Notes under the pieces: model-generated
Seen by the model: only the letters and a program-made list of their open reading frames with translations
Databases searched by the model: none
What the model was told of the DNA's origin: nothing
Assembly (NCBI GenBank): GCA_963807155.1
Contig: CAWEAZ010000029.1
Location: 124,001-188,000, forward strand
Direction: 5' to 3'
Length of the DNA stretch: 64,000 bases
From: JACCZX01 sp963807155
GTDB lineage: Bacteria; Pseudomonadota; Gammaproteobacteria; Burkholderiales; Burkholderiaceae_F
Translations under genes and position numbers: made by a program
In this document: positions 18,355 to 29,535 of the stretch, piece after piece
How the letters are laid out: each line of letters starts with the position of its first letter
Numbering within the stretch: the stretch's first letter is position 1

Positions 18355-19789
18355 ATTCGTTTTTCTGTGGACAGACTTCGTGCTGTGGCTCGTCGTCGCC
18401 GGCGTGCTCTTCTACATTTGGCGTGCGCGGCATAACGCGCGCGCAAAGGCAAACTGGCTCCACGTCCTTCGCGATGCACCCGCGATGTGTGCCGCCGTAG
18501 TGCTCGGCGTATTCGTCACGATCGCATTGCTGGATTCGGTGCACTTCCGTCCGCGGCTGTCCGCGATCGAGGGCGCCTCGGCTGACGCGCAAGCTGCCTA
18601 TGGGACTCGCACGCTTTCGATCTTCGACGCATTGATGTCGCACGCGATCGAGTCGCGCGAGAAAACGTATTCGACGCCGCTGGCGTACTGGTCGTTCCAG
18701 AAGGAGACGCAGGTCGTAGATGGCAAGGAAGTGCGCAGCAATCCGCGCCTCGCATTCGGCGGCTCGCATCTAAAGGATCCTGAGCGCGAGTGGAGCACCG
18801 ACCTTGTGGTGCGCTCACTTAACGGTGTGCTGTTCGGCTTGCTCGCCGGCATCGTGATCGCGGTGGCATCGGCAGCACTGCTCGGACGCAAGCGCGGTGG
18901 CGTGCGCAATTCGTTATTGCAGATCGCGCGCGCAGAGACAGAAATTCCATGGCGAGCGATGCTGATCACGGTGATTGTGATGGCGATGATCATCGGCTGG
19001 CTGGCGGCGCTGTGGCCCTACTACCACCCGTTCGGTACCGACCGCACGGGCAACGACGTTTTGTATCAGGCGCTGAAAAGCATCCGTACTGCGGTCGTGA
19101 TCGGCTCGCTGGCAACGATCGCCACACTGCCGCTGGCGATCGTGCTCGGCATCCTCGCCGGTTACTTCAAGGGCTGGGTGGACGATGGCATTCAGTATTT
19201 CTACACGGTGCTGTCATCGATTCCGCCGATCCTTCTCGTCGCGGCGTTCGTGCTGCTGATCAACGTGTACATCGATCAGAACGTCGATAGTTTCGAAACC
19301 GGCGTCGAGCGCGCCGAGTTTCGATTGTTCCTGCTATGTCTGATTCTCGGCGTCACCGGCTGGGCGACTCTGTGCCGGTTGCTGCGCGCGGAGACGATGA
19401 AGATCACCGAGCTCGATTATGTGCAGGCGGCGCACGCGTTCGGCGTTAGCAAATGGCGCGTAATGGCGCGCCACGTGCTGCCGAACGTGATGCACCTGGT
19501 GCTGATCGTCGCAGTGCTCGACTTCTCTGCATTGGTGTTGTACGAGGCCGTGCTTTCATATGTCGGAGTCGGGGTCGATCCGAATTCGTCTTCGTTCGGC
19601 TCGATGATCAACCTCGCGCGCAGCGAGATGTCGCGCGATCCGGTCGTGTGGTGGAATCTGGCAACCGCGTTCACGTTCATGCTTGCTCTCGTGCTTGCGG
19701 CAAACCTGTTTGCCGATGCGGTGCGCGAAGCATTCGATCCGCGGGCGCGTGTGTTTCGACCGCGGCGTTTGTTGAAGGAAGCTGCGTGA
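18347..19789 (+). CDS. Peptide ABC transporter permease, DppC-like, with N-terminal extension
   Basis: Second permease, 480 residues versus about 300 for DppC. The C-terminal 270 residues are an ordinary DppC core: HPFGTDRTGNDVLYQALKS, several helices, and the EAA loop ELDYVQAAHAFGVSKWRVM. The extra N-terminal 180 residues hold two helices (about 7-27 and 45-65), a periplasmic stretch (ASADAQAAYGTRTLSIFD to DPEREWSTD) and a third helix (NGVLFGLLAGIVIAVASAALL). The start is TTG 18347, overlapping the previous stop. The ending FRPRRLLKEAA overlaps the ATPase start. Read without interruption, so the extension is genuine. Confidence 0.87.
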   Translation: MPKFVFLWTDFVLWLVVAGVLFYIWRARHNARAKANWLHVLRDAPAMCAAVVLGVFVTIALLDSVHFRPRLSAIEGASADAQAAYGTRTLSIFDALMSHAIESREKTYSTPLAYWSFQKETQVVDGKEVRSNPRLAFGGSHLKDPEREWSTDLVVRSLNGVLFGLLAGIVIAVASAALLGRKRGGVRNSLLQIARAETEIPWRAMLITVIVMAMIIGWLAALWPYYHPFGTDRTGNDVLYQALKSIRTAVVIGSLATIATLPLAIVLGILAGYFKGWVDDGIQYFYTVLSSIPPILLVAAFVLLINVYIDQNVDSFETGVERAEFRLFLLCLILGVTGWATLCRLLRAETMKITELDYVQAAHAFGVSKWRVMARHVLPNVMHLVLIVAVLDFSALVLYEAVLSYVGVGVDPNSSSFGSMINLARSEMSRDPVVWWNLATAFTFMLALVLAANLFADAVREAFDPRARVFRPRRLLKEAA

Positions 19790-21673
19790 GCACGGCACTG
19801 ACCGTCGAGGATCTCGGCACTGTCCTCGATACCGATTCGGGGCTTGTGCGCGCAGTCGACGCTTTATCGCTATCGATAGAGCGCGGTGAAACGTTCGCTC
19901 TGGTCGGCGAGTCCGGCTGTGGCAAGTCAATGACCGCGCTTTCGATTCTGCGTTTGTTGCCCGACAACGGCAGAGTTGACGCGGGCCGGATCAACCTCGC
20001 CGGCACCGAAGTGACGACACTGCCTGAGGCGCGTATGCGCGACGTGCGCGGCCGCCGCATCAGCATTATCTTTCAGGAGCCCGCGACCAGCTTGAACCCG
20101 GTGCTGCGCGTCGGTGCGCAAATCGTCGAAGTGATCGAGCGTCACACCGCATTGAAAGGTGCCGCGTCGCGCGCGAAGGCACTGCAATGGCTGCAGCGCG
20201 TCGGCCTGCCGGAAGCGCATCGGCGCATCGACAGCTATCCGTTCGAGCTCTCCGGCGGCCAGAAACAGCGCGTGATGATTGCGATCGCACTCGCGGCCGA
20301 GCCCGACGTGCTGATTGCCGACGAGCCAACGACCGCGCTCGACGTCACGATCCAGAAGCAGATCCTCGAGCTGCTGGTCGAATTGCAGAAGGCGCAAGGC
20401 ATGGCGATGCTGTTGATCACTCACGATCTCGGCATCGTCAGCGAAGTCGCGCACCGGATCGCGCTGATGTACGCGGGACAGATCGTCGAGGTCGCTGAGA
20501 CGCAGGAATTTTTCGCGCGGCCACTGCATCCATACGCGCAATTGCTGCTCGCTGCGCTTGCCGAACACCGAAAAACGAGGTGGACGGTTGGCTGCCATTC
20601 CCGGAAAGGTGCCGCCGCTCAACCAGCTGTTCACGGCCTGCCGCTTCGCCGATCGTTGCCCATGGGTACATGCCGAATGTGTCGAGGCACCGCCACCGCT
20701 ATTCGAACCGATAGCGGACCATCAGGTTCGGTGTGTTCTATATAAGACCGGGGTAACGCCCGACGCCGGCCTTCTGCGGATCAAGACGGCGTTGCCAATA
20801 TCGGTTGATCAGCCCGCTGTGCGTACCGCGCCGTCTCCATCGTCGAGCGCACCGTTGCTGCAGGTCCGCGACTACCGCGTGTACTTCCCGATTCGCCAGG
20901 GCGTGTTGAAGCGCACGATCGGCTACGTAAAGGCAGTAGACGGAATTTCGTTCAATCTCGCCGCCGGCCGCACCTTGGCGTTGGTCGGTGAATCGGGCTG
21001 TGGAAAGACGACGACCGGCAAAGCCCTTCTGCAGCTATTGCGTGGCAGCGCTCGCATAGAAGGCGAAGCCAAGCTAGACGGGCAGCCGCTCGATCGCCTC
21101 GAGGCAGACGAGCTGCATCTGGCACGGCGCAAGATGCAGATCATTTTCCAGGACCCGTTTTCATCGTTGGATCCGCGCATGCGCGTTTCGGAAATCCTGG
21201 AAGAAGGCATCGTCGCACTGCGGCCCACCGTCGACGCCGCGCAGCGACGCTCGGAAGTGACGGCGCTTTTGGAAAAGGTCGGGTTGCGCGCCGACTCTAC
21301 AGAGCGATACCCGCATGAGTTCTCCGGTGGCCAGCGTCAGCGTCTCGCGATCGCCCGTGCTCTTGCAGTCGAACCCCGGCTGATCGTCTGTGACGAGCCG
21401 ACCTCGGCGCTCGACGTCTCGGTGCAAGCTCAAATTCTGAATTTGCTGCGGCAGCTGCAGGATGAATTGGGCGTCGCGTACCTCTTCATTACTCACAACT
21501 TCGGTGTGGTCGAATATCTCGCGCACGACATCGCGGTCATGAAGGACGGCAAGATCATCGAAGCCGGGTCGGCGGACGATGTACTTCGACGGCCACAACA
21601 CTCCTATACCCGGGCACTGCTAGCAGCCGTCCCGCAGGTTCGTTCGGCGCAGACGGCGGATTGCGCCAGCTAG
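19786..21673 (+). CDS. Fused double ATPase of the peptide ABC transporter (one frameshift)
   Basis: About 629 residues with two complete ABC ATPase domains. Domain 1 (about residues 5-265): Walker A GESGCGKSMTA, signature LSGGQKQRV, Walker B LIADEPTTALD, followed by the oligopeptide ATPase tail ACRFADRCPWVHAEC. Domain 2 (about 360-620): Walker A GESGCGKTTTG, signature FSGGQRQRLAIAR, Walker B IVCDEPTSALD, His switch LFITHNFG. A frame change near 20570 lies at the end of domain 1. No stop separates the domains, so this resembles GsiA/YejF-type fusions rather than separate DppD and DppF. Start GTG 19786 overlaps the permease stop. Confidence 0.85.
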
Positions 21674-21953
21674 GAAAACCCTAGTCAAGGGCATTGCGCA
21701 GCGCAATAGATTTCGCGGCTCAGTGCGGCGGCCGGTTGCGTGTGTGTTGGATACAACAGGCATTTCACTGCCGCATTGCACTTTGTTGCATTCGCGTGAC
21801 GCGGCGTTGAGAATCGCCCCGTTCGCACGCCTGAGTTCGGGGGGCTTGGAACGCCGGACAAACCCGTGTCCCTCGGATGCGGGTTTTGCATATGCGGTGG
21901 CCGCATCCCCGAACCGAGCAAGCGTCAACTCTTAAATTCCTCGGGGGAATTCC
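21674..21953 (+). other. Intergenic region between ABC operon and first TonB-dependent receptor
   Basis: 280 bases with no convincing gene. It should hold the end of the ABC operon and the promoter of the receptor. One hairpin is visible, AAACCCG (21860-21866) with CGGGTTT (21880-21886), a 13-base loop and four T at its end; this is terminator-like but weak. The ribosome site of the receptor, CGGGGGAA, precedes ATG 21954. I see no clear Fur box or other operator. Confidence 0.45.
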
Positions 21954-24736
21954 ATGTCGTTCAGAGTGAAGCCGATGGTGCAAGGTCTGGCGCTCGCGTT
22001 CGGCGGCCTCGCGGTCGTCGGCACTACCGCGTACGCGCAACAGACGCCGCCAGCCATCGACCCAGCAGCAGCTGGAGCGCATCACGATTACCGGTTCCAA
22101 CATCCGCCGTACCGATCAGGAGACGGTCGCACCGGTCGAGATCATTACGCGCGAGCAGATCGAGCGCTCGGGCCGATCCACGGTGGCGGAGGTGCTGCAG
22201 ATCGATTCCAGCCAACACCGGCGGCAGCTTCGGCGAGAGCTTTTCGAACAGCTTCGCGCCCGGCGCCGCGGGCATCTCATTGCGCGGTCTGGGTCAGAAA
22301 AGCACACTGGTTCTGCTCAACGGACGCCGCGTGACCGGTTATGGGTTTGCGCAGAACCTGCAGGAGACGTTCGTCGACCTGAACTCGATTCCTACCAGCG
22401 CCATCGAGCGCATCGAGGTGTTGAAGGACGGGGCGTCGGCAATCTATGGATCGGACGCGATTGCCGGCGTGGTCAACATCATCCTGCGCCGTGATTACAA
22501 GGGAATCGAAGCCGCAGCTGACGCCGGCTTCTTTGAAGGGGCCAACGACTACCGCTCCAGCCTCGTTGGCGGCTTCGGCGACCTCGGCTCGCAGAAATTC
22601 AATGTGTTCGGCGTGTTCGACTATTACAAGCGCGACGAGCTTCTGTTGTCCGATACCAAGTACGGCGACGATCGCGATTATCGAGACAAAGACGGCGGCC
22701 GCAACTTCCAAGGACTTACCACGGGCGGTACCTGGAACAATGTCACCGGCACAACGGCTGCAGGAACCCCAATTATCGGCAATTTGCGTCGCGCGATATC
22801 GCAATGCGGGCAAGTTGGGGGCATGGTGCTCGACTACGCTGGCGCGACCGCAGCCGGCTTGATTGCCCCGCCGAACAACAATTTGGCGTTGGGCACCGGC
22901 GTTAACCAGCCGGGCAACACGCTGGTGCGCGATGGAATTCAACAACCAGTTGAGCGCGCTTCCGGGTACCGAGCGCATGGTTTCCTGGGCCGCGGCATCA
23001 TTGACTTCACTCCGCGGGTTCAGCGCTTTGGCGAGTTTGCCTACACCAACGTGCAAACCGAGCAGACCTTTACCAAGCCGTTCTTTGCCAACACCACGGC
23101 TTTGCAGCCGACCCCGGCCGGCCTGCAGCCGTTTACTTACAACATCATTTACGGGCCGGGAGTCGCAGGCAATCCGTTTGGAACAAACGCGACGTTTGCC
23201 GGCAACCTGCAAGCTCTTGGCACGCGCGACGCCGAGATCGAGTCCGACACGTGGCGCGTTCTGGGCGGTGTTAGATATGGCTTCGGCAGCTGGGACCTCG
23301 AGAGCGCGGTGGGCTGGTCGAAAAACGAGGTCGAGCAGTGTTCACCAACCGCCTCTCGAAGAGTGTCGTCAGTGCCGCGTTCGGCGTTCCGATCGACGCC
23401 GCAGCCTCCGACGCCGATCTCGACCGAGTTCGACGTACAACCTGGACGCGCCGTTAAGCAGTGCACCATCCTCCGGGTTTTCTGATCAATGTCAACCGCA
23501 ATGCGGAATCCGAGCTGAAGTTCATCGATACCAAGGCGACGACCGAGTTCGGATCATTGCCTGGAGGCCCGATCGGGGTGGCGATCGGCGTCGAGTACAG
23601 GAAGAAGAGCTGAACGATACGCCGGATCCTCTGCGCTTAACGGCGACGTCTTGGGACAGGGCAACACGTCGACCGAACGCGAGCCGCGACAACTTTGCGG
23701 CCGTATGTCGAGTTTGCGCTTCCGTTGACGAAAATGCTGGAAATGCAGGCCGCCTTCGATACGACCATTACAGCGACTTCGGTAACACTACCAATCCGAA
23801 GCTGGGGCTGAAATTCAAGCCGACGCCTGAGTTGTTGTTCCGCGCCAACTGGGGACGCGGCTTCCGGGCGCCAACGCTGGTGGAAATCACTCCTTCACGC
23901 GGCGTGTTCTTCGTCGCAGGTCAACGACCCGTTTACCGGCGCCACCAACGTTCAGATATCGGGCGTGTTTACCGGCAACCCGAACCTGCAGACCGGAGAA
24001 GTCGCGCAGCACGACGCTGGGTCTGGTCTGGGAACCGAACAACTCGTTCAACATGTCGTTTGACGTGTATGACATCAGCTGGTCCGAACATCGTCAACGC
24101 GCCGTCGTTCCAAACGATCGTGAACACCAACAATCCGGCGCAGGTCATCCGGTTGCCGCCGCAGCCCGGCCAGGCGTTCGGACCGATCGTTACCGTGCTG
24201 AACGGCTTTATCAACATCAACCGTACCGAAACGCGCGGTTTCGACGTTGACATGCGCTACATCGCACGTACCAACTGGGGCCGCTTTACCACCCGGCTGA
24301 ACACGACCTACGTCGGCAAGTTCGAGGAAGACGGAAGCGACAACGCCGGCCGTAACGGCGGTACGAACACGATACCGCGTTGGAGAGGCTACGCTTTCGA
24401 CCGACTGGGACCAGGGGCCTTGGACCGTTTCGGGTCGGATGAACTACATCCACTCCTACTATCAGGACCTGTTGGCGGGATCTTTCTTCACGCCACAGGA
24501 TCCTCGCTTCCAGAGCGGCACGTATCCGACGCGCGTACCTTCGTATACGACGTTCGACATCTTTGGCCGCTACAACATCACGCCCAACTCTGTCGGTATC
24601 GGCGTCGGTGCTCAATATCTTCGATCGCCCGCCTCCGTACGATCCCGGGTTTGATCCGACCGACATCTACGACTTCTCGCAATACGACGTGCGCGGGACG
24701 ATCTATCGAGTCGGCGTCAGTTACAAGTTCCGGTAA
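21954..24736 (+). CDS. TonB-dependent outer-membrane receptor 1 (many frameshifts)
   Basis: Outer-membrane beta-barrel receptor of about 925 residues. The signal peptide from ATG 21954 ends near GTTAYAQQ. The TonB box/plug start follows in a second frame (LERITITGSNIRRTD, VAPVEIITREQIERSG). Plug: ISLRGLGQKSTLVLLNGRR, DLNSIPTSAIERIEVLKDG, SAIYGSDAIAGVVNIIL. Barrel strands continue to TNWGRFTTRLNTTYVG and the terminal VGVSYKFR with a C-terminal aromatic-basic end. At least eight frame changes occur; all segments fit one receptor, so I favour sequence error but cannot exclude decay. The ligand is unknown; it stands next to a peptide ABC importer. Confidence 0.85.
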
Positions 24737-24765
24737 CCAGAAGTCGATCAATCATCTTTAAGTCA

Positions 24766-24792
24766 AGCGGGTCTTCGGACCCGCTTTTTTTT
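24766..24792 (+). terminator. Rho-independent terminator after TonB-dependent receptor 1
   Basis: AGCGGGTC (24766-24773) and GACCCGCT (24778-24785) form a perfect 8-base-pair stem capped by the stable tetraloop TTCG, followed by a run of eight T (24785-24792). It begins 30 bases after the receptor stop and should end its transcript, so receptor 2 needs its own promoter. Confidence 0.93.
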
Positions 24793-24982
24793 GGCCGCTG
24801 GCATAAATTTGATGCGGTGCGCCTGTTGGTCAGATGAGACATCCGCGGCCATTTGTCTATGCCCGAAGCAGAAATTCCGTGACCGGCGCATTGCAATGAG
24901 TACGCTTCCGAAGTACCGAAAACCGGACACGTAACAGAGCAGATTACCGAATCCGATCGGCAACTTTCTTGGGGGCAAAAAC

Positions 24983-27727
24983 ATGTTGAAACGTACGCGA
25001 CTTAGCCTCGCGATAAGCGCTGCCTTTGGTGCGGGACTGGTGGGAATTACTCCCCCCGTCCTGGCGCAGCAGCAGCTGGATCGAGTCGAGATCACCGGGT
25101 CATCGATTAAACGGGTTGACGCAGAAACCGCGCTACCGGTACCGATCATCAGGGTCGAGGACTTGATAAAGCAGGGCGTAACCACGGCCGAACAAGCGCT
25201 GCAGCGCATTGCGGCCAACCAGTCAACGCTCGGCATCAGTGGGGCGATCGGCGCGGACGACCGGCGGCGCGGCGCTAAGCCGATCTGCGCGGCCTGAGCG
25301 CCGCCAGCGGTAACAATGGGAACAAGACGCTGGTGCTGCTCAACGGCCGCCGAATCGTCAATCATCCGTTCGATGCGGCTGCGGTGGACCTGAACTCCAT
25401 TCCGCTTGCCGCAATTTCGCGCATCGAGGTGTTACGTGACGGTGCCTCAGCCATCTACGGAACTGATGCGATCGGCGGCGTGATCAACTTCATTCTGCGC
25501 CGCGATTTCCAGGGCATCGAGGTGGCCGGCTGAGTATCAGGTGCCACAGGAGTCCAGCGCCGGCCAAACCAAGCGTGTCACCCTCGCCGCGGGTTTCGGC
25601 TCGCTGGCTACGCAGGGTTTTAACGTCATGGGCACGTTCACCTGGCGTGACCAGAAAGTCATGAAGGCCACCGACCGCAGCTTTGCGTCGACCGGCATCC
25701 TCGGACCCACACGCGACGATCTCACCGCCGGCACCAGCGGTACCAGTTTCCCTGGCGATGCTGGCGGTTTCGAGCCGTCAGGGCCGGGTTGCAACCCCCC
25801 CAATTCGCTGCCACGTAGCAATGCGGCTGGCACAGCGTTTACCGAGTTGCCGTTACGACTTCACGCGCGACATCGACATCATTCCGGAGAATGAGCAGAA
25901 AACGTTGCTGTTGCGCGGATCCCTCGGGTTTGGCCAGGCCAAAGAACACGTCGTCTCGCTGGAGTACCTGCGCGCGGAAAATGAAGTGACATCGCGCATA
26001 GCGCCGTCGCCGATCAACCAGTTCATTCCCGCCACGAGCCCGTTCTTCCCGGCCGGTGCGCCGATATCAGCGGTGCCCGGATTCGGAGCCGGCGCGGTTG
26101 CCAACTGGCGCGAAGTGCCTGCTGGCAAGCGCATCAGCCGTGACGAGACCACGACCGAGCGCTTGCTGCTCGACTTGTCGGGCGCTGTAGCGGGTTGGGA
26201 TTATCGCGTCGGCGGTGGACAATCTAAAAGCAAAGTCGAATCGTCGGTCTTCAACGGCTATCTCAGTGACTCCATCGTGCAGGCCGGGATAATCGCGGGC
26301 GCCGTCAACCCGTTTGGCCCGCAAACTCCAGCCGGTACGGCGGTATTGAATGCCGCGACAGATGAATGGCGGACACACTGATCGGAATGCCAAGGTCGAC
26401 TTCTTCGATGCGCGCGTCACGAAGGATCTGTTCCAGATGCCCGCGGGCCCGCTATCCATGGCGTTGGGCTATGAGTGGCGGAAGGAGGAGTCGCAGCTTC
26501 GAGACGACTGCGATCAATTACGGACGAATTGAGCAGCCTCGGTGCATGATCCTGACAGCCGACACCAGCGGCAGCCGCAAAGATGAACGCGGTCTACGCC
26601 GAATTCGCCATTCCGATCGTGCGCAAGCTCGATCTGACGTTGGCGGCGCGCTTCGACGACTACAGCGACTTCGGCAACACATTCAACCCGAAGATCGGCC
26701 TGCGCTGGCAGCCGACCCAGCAGGTGCTGCTGCGCGGTTCGTACAACACCGGGTTCCGCGCACCAACGCTGTATGAGATCTATCAGCCAGCGTCGCTGAC
26801 GTTCACTACGGATAACTACGACGATCCGCTGCTGTGTCCGGGAGGGACTGCCGTGCCCGGCGCTACCGCCGGCGCTGTTTGCGGGCAGCAGGTCCTGCAG
26901 CGCCACAGCGGACCCGCTGGCATCGGGTTGCCGGCCAGCACTTTGGATCCGGAGGAATCGAAAACCTATAGCTTTGGCTTCGTGTTCGAGCCGACTCCGC
27001 AATGGACGTTCGGCATGGACTACTGGAACATCAAGATCGAGAAGCTGATCAGCCCGTGCCCGAGCAGGCGATCTTTGGGGATCCGGTGAAGTACGCGTCG
27101 CGATTCGTCCGTTGCAGCCAGCTTGCCGCCGGCCCGGGCCCGGGCAGGATCGCTGCGACGTAGATGTTTGCCTGAACTTCCCGACGTTCGATCCGATCGC
27201 GTTTATCGACGCGCCGACACGAAAATCTTGGCGACCTGAAGACCGACGGTATCGACGTGTCGCTCGCCTGGCGCGGCGCTCCAGGAGCCTATGGTCGCTG
27301 GGGCTTCACGTTCGATGGAACGTACGTTATGAAATACAAGTACCAGCGCGAACAGGGGGCGAATTCATCAGATGCGGCCGGCCGAGTATTCGGACAACGC
27401 GCCGATATTCCGCTGGCAGCATGTGATGGCACTGAACTGGTCAGCCGGGCCGTGGAGCGCGGTGCTTGCCAATCGCTATAAGGACGGCTACACCGACCAG
27501 GGCGGCGCCAGCGAGGTGAAAGCATTATTCGGTGTTCGACGCGAGCGTCACCTGGACCGGGATACCGTGGTCTGACACTGACGGGCGGCATGCTCAATGC
27601 GTTTGATGAGGATCCGCCGCGTTCGGTGCAGTCGACGACATTCCAGCGCGGTTATGACCCCCGGTTCACCGACCCGCGTGGCCGTACGTTCCTGTTGCGC
27701 GCGTCGTACAACTACAACTTCCTGTAA
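24983..27727 (+). CDS. TonB-dependent outer-membrane receptor 2 (several frameshifts)
   Basis: Paralogue of the preceding receptor, about 915 residues joined. ATG 24983 follows TTGGGGG; signal peptide ends near PPVLAQQ. Plug motifs: LDRVEITGSSIKRVD, KTLVLLNGRRIVNHP, DLNSIPLAAISRIEVLRDG, SAIYGTDAIGGVINFIL. Barrel strands include LTLAARFDDYSDFGNTFNP, LRGSYNTGFRAPTLYE and SKTYSFGFVFEPTPQWTFG, ending FLLRASYNYNFL. Two cysteines (DPLLCPGG and AVCGQQV) lie in an external loop as in related receptors. At least six frame changes. The two receptors share plug wording and probably arose by tandem duplication, but carry different loops. Confidence 0.86.
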
Positions 27728-27745
27728 CTCGACGCGATGCTCATG

Positions 27746-27775
27746 AAAAACCCGCCTTCCCGGCGGGTTTTTTTT
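27746..27775. terminator. Bidirectional Rho-independent terminator
   Basis: AAAAACCCGCC (27746-27756) pairs with GGCGGGTTTTT (27762-27772) around a 5-base loop, and T continues to 27775. The A run on the left gives a T run on the minus strand, so the hairpin can end both receptor 2 (rightward) and the tonB-exb-TPR operon (leftward), which converge here. Confidence 0.92.
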
Positions 27776-27797
27776 GACGTTGCGACGTTGCGCGACC

Positions 27798-29064
27798 TCA
27801 AGCAACTCGCATCCACAGCCGCGCCAAGTCCGCCGTGCCGTCGGTACCACCCACCGCCTTGAAGGTCTCGCTGGCCTTGGCTTTCTGTCCGGCGCGCAGG
27901 TAGGCAATTCCCAGATGCAAGTTCGCTTCGTCGGCGCGCTTTAACTTGCCCTTGAGCGATTCCCTGCCGCATCAGTGCGATGCCCTTGTCGAACTGCCCC
28001 AAGCCCGTATAGGCAAACCCGACATTCACCAGATCGGAGCCGTCGGCTGACGCAAGCGCATCCGCCTCGGCTTGCTTGAGTTGCGCGGGAGCTTCAGCGA
28101 CGCGCTCGCTGGCAAGCGCCAGCAGCCGCTTCTGCCGCTCAGCTTCCGTCCCTTTGCCAAGCAGTCCGGATGCAAATGCATCGTCGAGCAGCTTCTTCGC
28201 TTCACCCGCCTGCTTCTGCTGCAACGCGAGCTGCGCCATCTCAACGACTTCGTTCGGTGAATCGAGGGTCTTGGTGGCTGCGCGTAGCCGATACAGATCG
28301 AGCGTCAGCCGATTCGAAAATCCGGGCTTCGCCTCCAGACGACGCAACAGATCGACCCAGTATTCCTTCTTTGGGTAGTACGCCACGAGGCGTTCGATAC
28401 CCGCGACATAAGCCGCGCGATCGCCGGTCTTCGACGCGATGTTGGCGAGCAACTGCAAACGATCTTCAGGGGGAATGCGGCCCGCTTTTTCAGCCGCCTG
28501 CACGTCCTCTAGCGCCTCCCTGGAAGCGCCCGCGAGGTCTCCCGCCAGATAATAGGACTGGATTTGCAAGCTCCGCATCGCGCCGTCGGACGGGTTCGCT
28601 CGCAGCGCTCTGCTCGCCCACTGAGCGGCATCTTTGTAGTCTCTCTCTCGGTAATAGAGAGAGGCCAGGCTGCCCGCGTATTGCGCCTGCTGAGCCTCAG
28701 GCAAACGGCCCGAATTCAACAGAAATTGAATCGCCTTGATGGCCTGCCCGTTATCCCCGGCCGACAGCGCCGCCGAAGCGCGCATCTGCTCCAGCAGGAA
28801 ATTTTCATTGGCGTTGCGATTAGGTACCGCGTCAGCTTCCCGCAGCTTGGCGAGTGCCTCGGAATATTTCTTCGCCTTGATCAAATCGCGCGCGGCCTGC
28901 AGTGGGCGGCCGATCTCACCTCGAACGGCCTCCTGCGCCTGCGCGGCAGACCATGACAGCCCCCCATCGTGGGTCGTCTGCCCACCAAAGGCCGCTGCAA
29001 CTGCCATGGCCGCAAGTGATAGTCGCAGCGCTCGCGTCGCGAAAGTTGCTCGTTCCAGTCGCAT
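27798..29064 (-). CDS. TPR-repeat periplasmic protein of the tonB-exbBD operon (one frameshift)
   Basis: About 422 residues. Start ATG 29064 (MRLERATFATRALRL) is preceded by GGAGA and opens with a signal-like hydrophobic segment (LSLAAMAVAAAFG). Tetratricopeptide repeats follow, for example KKYSEALAKLREADA, SLYYRERDYKDAAQWASRAL, VNVGFAYTGLGQFDKGI and LHLGIAYLRAGQKAKASETF. A frame change near 27960 joins the last part (stop at 27798). From memory, TPR proteins of this kind follow exbD2 in several proteobacterial ton clusters (TtpA-like) and are needed for energy coupling. That role is inferred from position. Confidence 0.82.
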
Positions 29065-29087
29065 CAGCAACGTCTCCGTATAGCGTG

Positions 29088-29519
29088 CTAACGCACGAAT
29101 TGCTCGTTGCCCACCAGGCCGAGCTTGGTAACGCCAAGCCGCTGCGCCGCGGCCATCACCATCGCAACGTCCTTGTATTCGGCCAATTTGTTGGGCCGCA
29201 GGTGGACCTCGGGCTGCACCGGCGTTGCGGCAGCCGCAATCAGCTTCTCGTCGAGCACGTCCTTGTTGGCGAGAATCTCGCCGTTCCAATAAATCGTGCC
29301 GTCAAAGTCGACGTCGATGGTGATAACAACAGGCTCTTCGAGCGGCGGGGGCGGCGTACCGATCGGCATGTTCAGGTTGACCGAATGCAATTGAATCGGA
29401 ATCGTGATGATCAACATCACCAACAACACCAGCATCACGTCGATCAACGGCGTGGTGTTGATGTCGATCATCACATCGGGCTCCTTATCGCTGCCCCCAC
29501 CGCCTACATTCATTGCCAT
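29088..29519 (-). CDS. exbD: ExbD-family biopolymer transport protein (second copy)
   Basis: 143 residues. Short cytoplasmic N-terminus, then the membrane helix with the conserved aspartate (DINTTPLIDVMLVLLVMLII) and a periplasmic domain ending KLGLVGNEQFVR. It follows the other exbD copy at 17 bases and precedes the TPR gene. Compared with copy one it has the same DxNTTPLxDVMLVLL core but an unrelated C-terminal half (PEVHLRPNKLAEYKDV). Dual ExbD proteins occur in ton systems of xanthomonads, where ExbD2 is accessory. Confidence 0.9.
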   Translation of the reverse strand: MAMNVGGGGSDKEPDVMIDINTTPLIDVMLVLLVMLIITIPIQLHSVNLNMPIGTPPPPLEEPVVITIDVDFDGTIYWNGEILANKDVLDEKLIAAAATPVQPEVHLRPNKLAEYKDVAMVMAAAQRLGVTKLGLVGNEQFVR

Positions 29520-29535
29520 CTTGTTCTCCGATCCG

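Noticed and set aside
21674..21953. Fur box or small RNA upstream of receptor 1
   Set aside because: No recognisable Fur-like palindrome or strong promoter plus terminator pair; only one weak hairpin.
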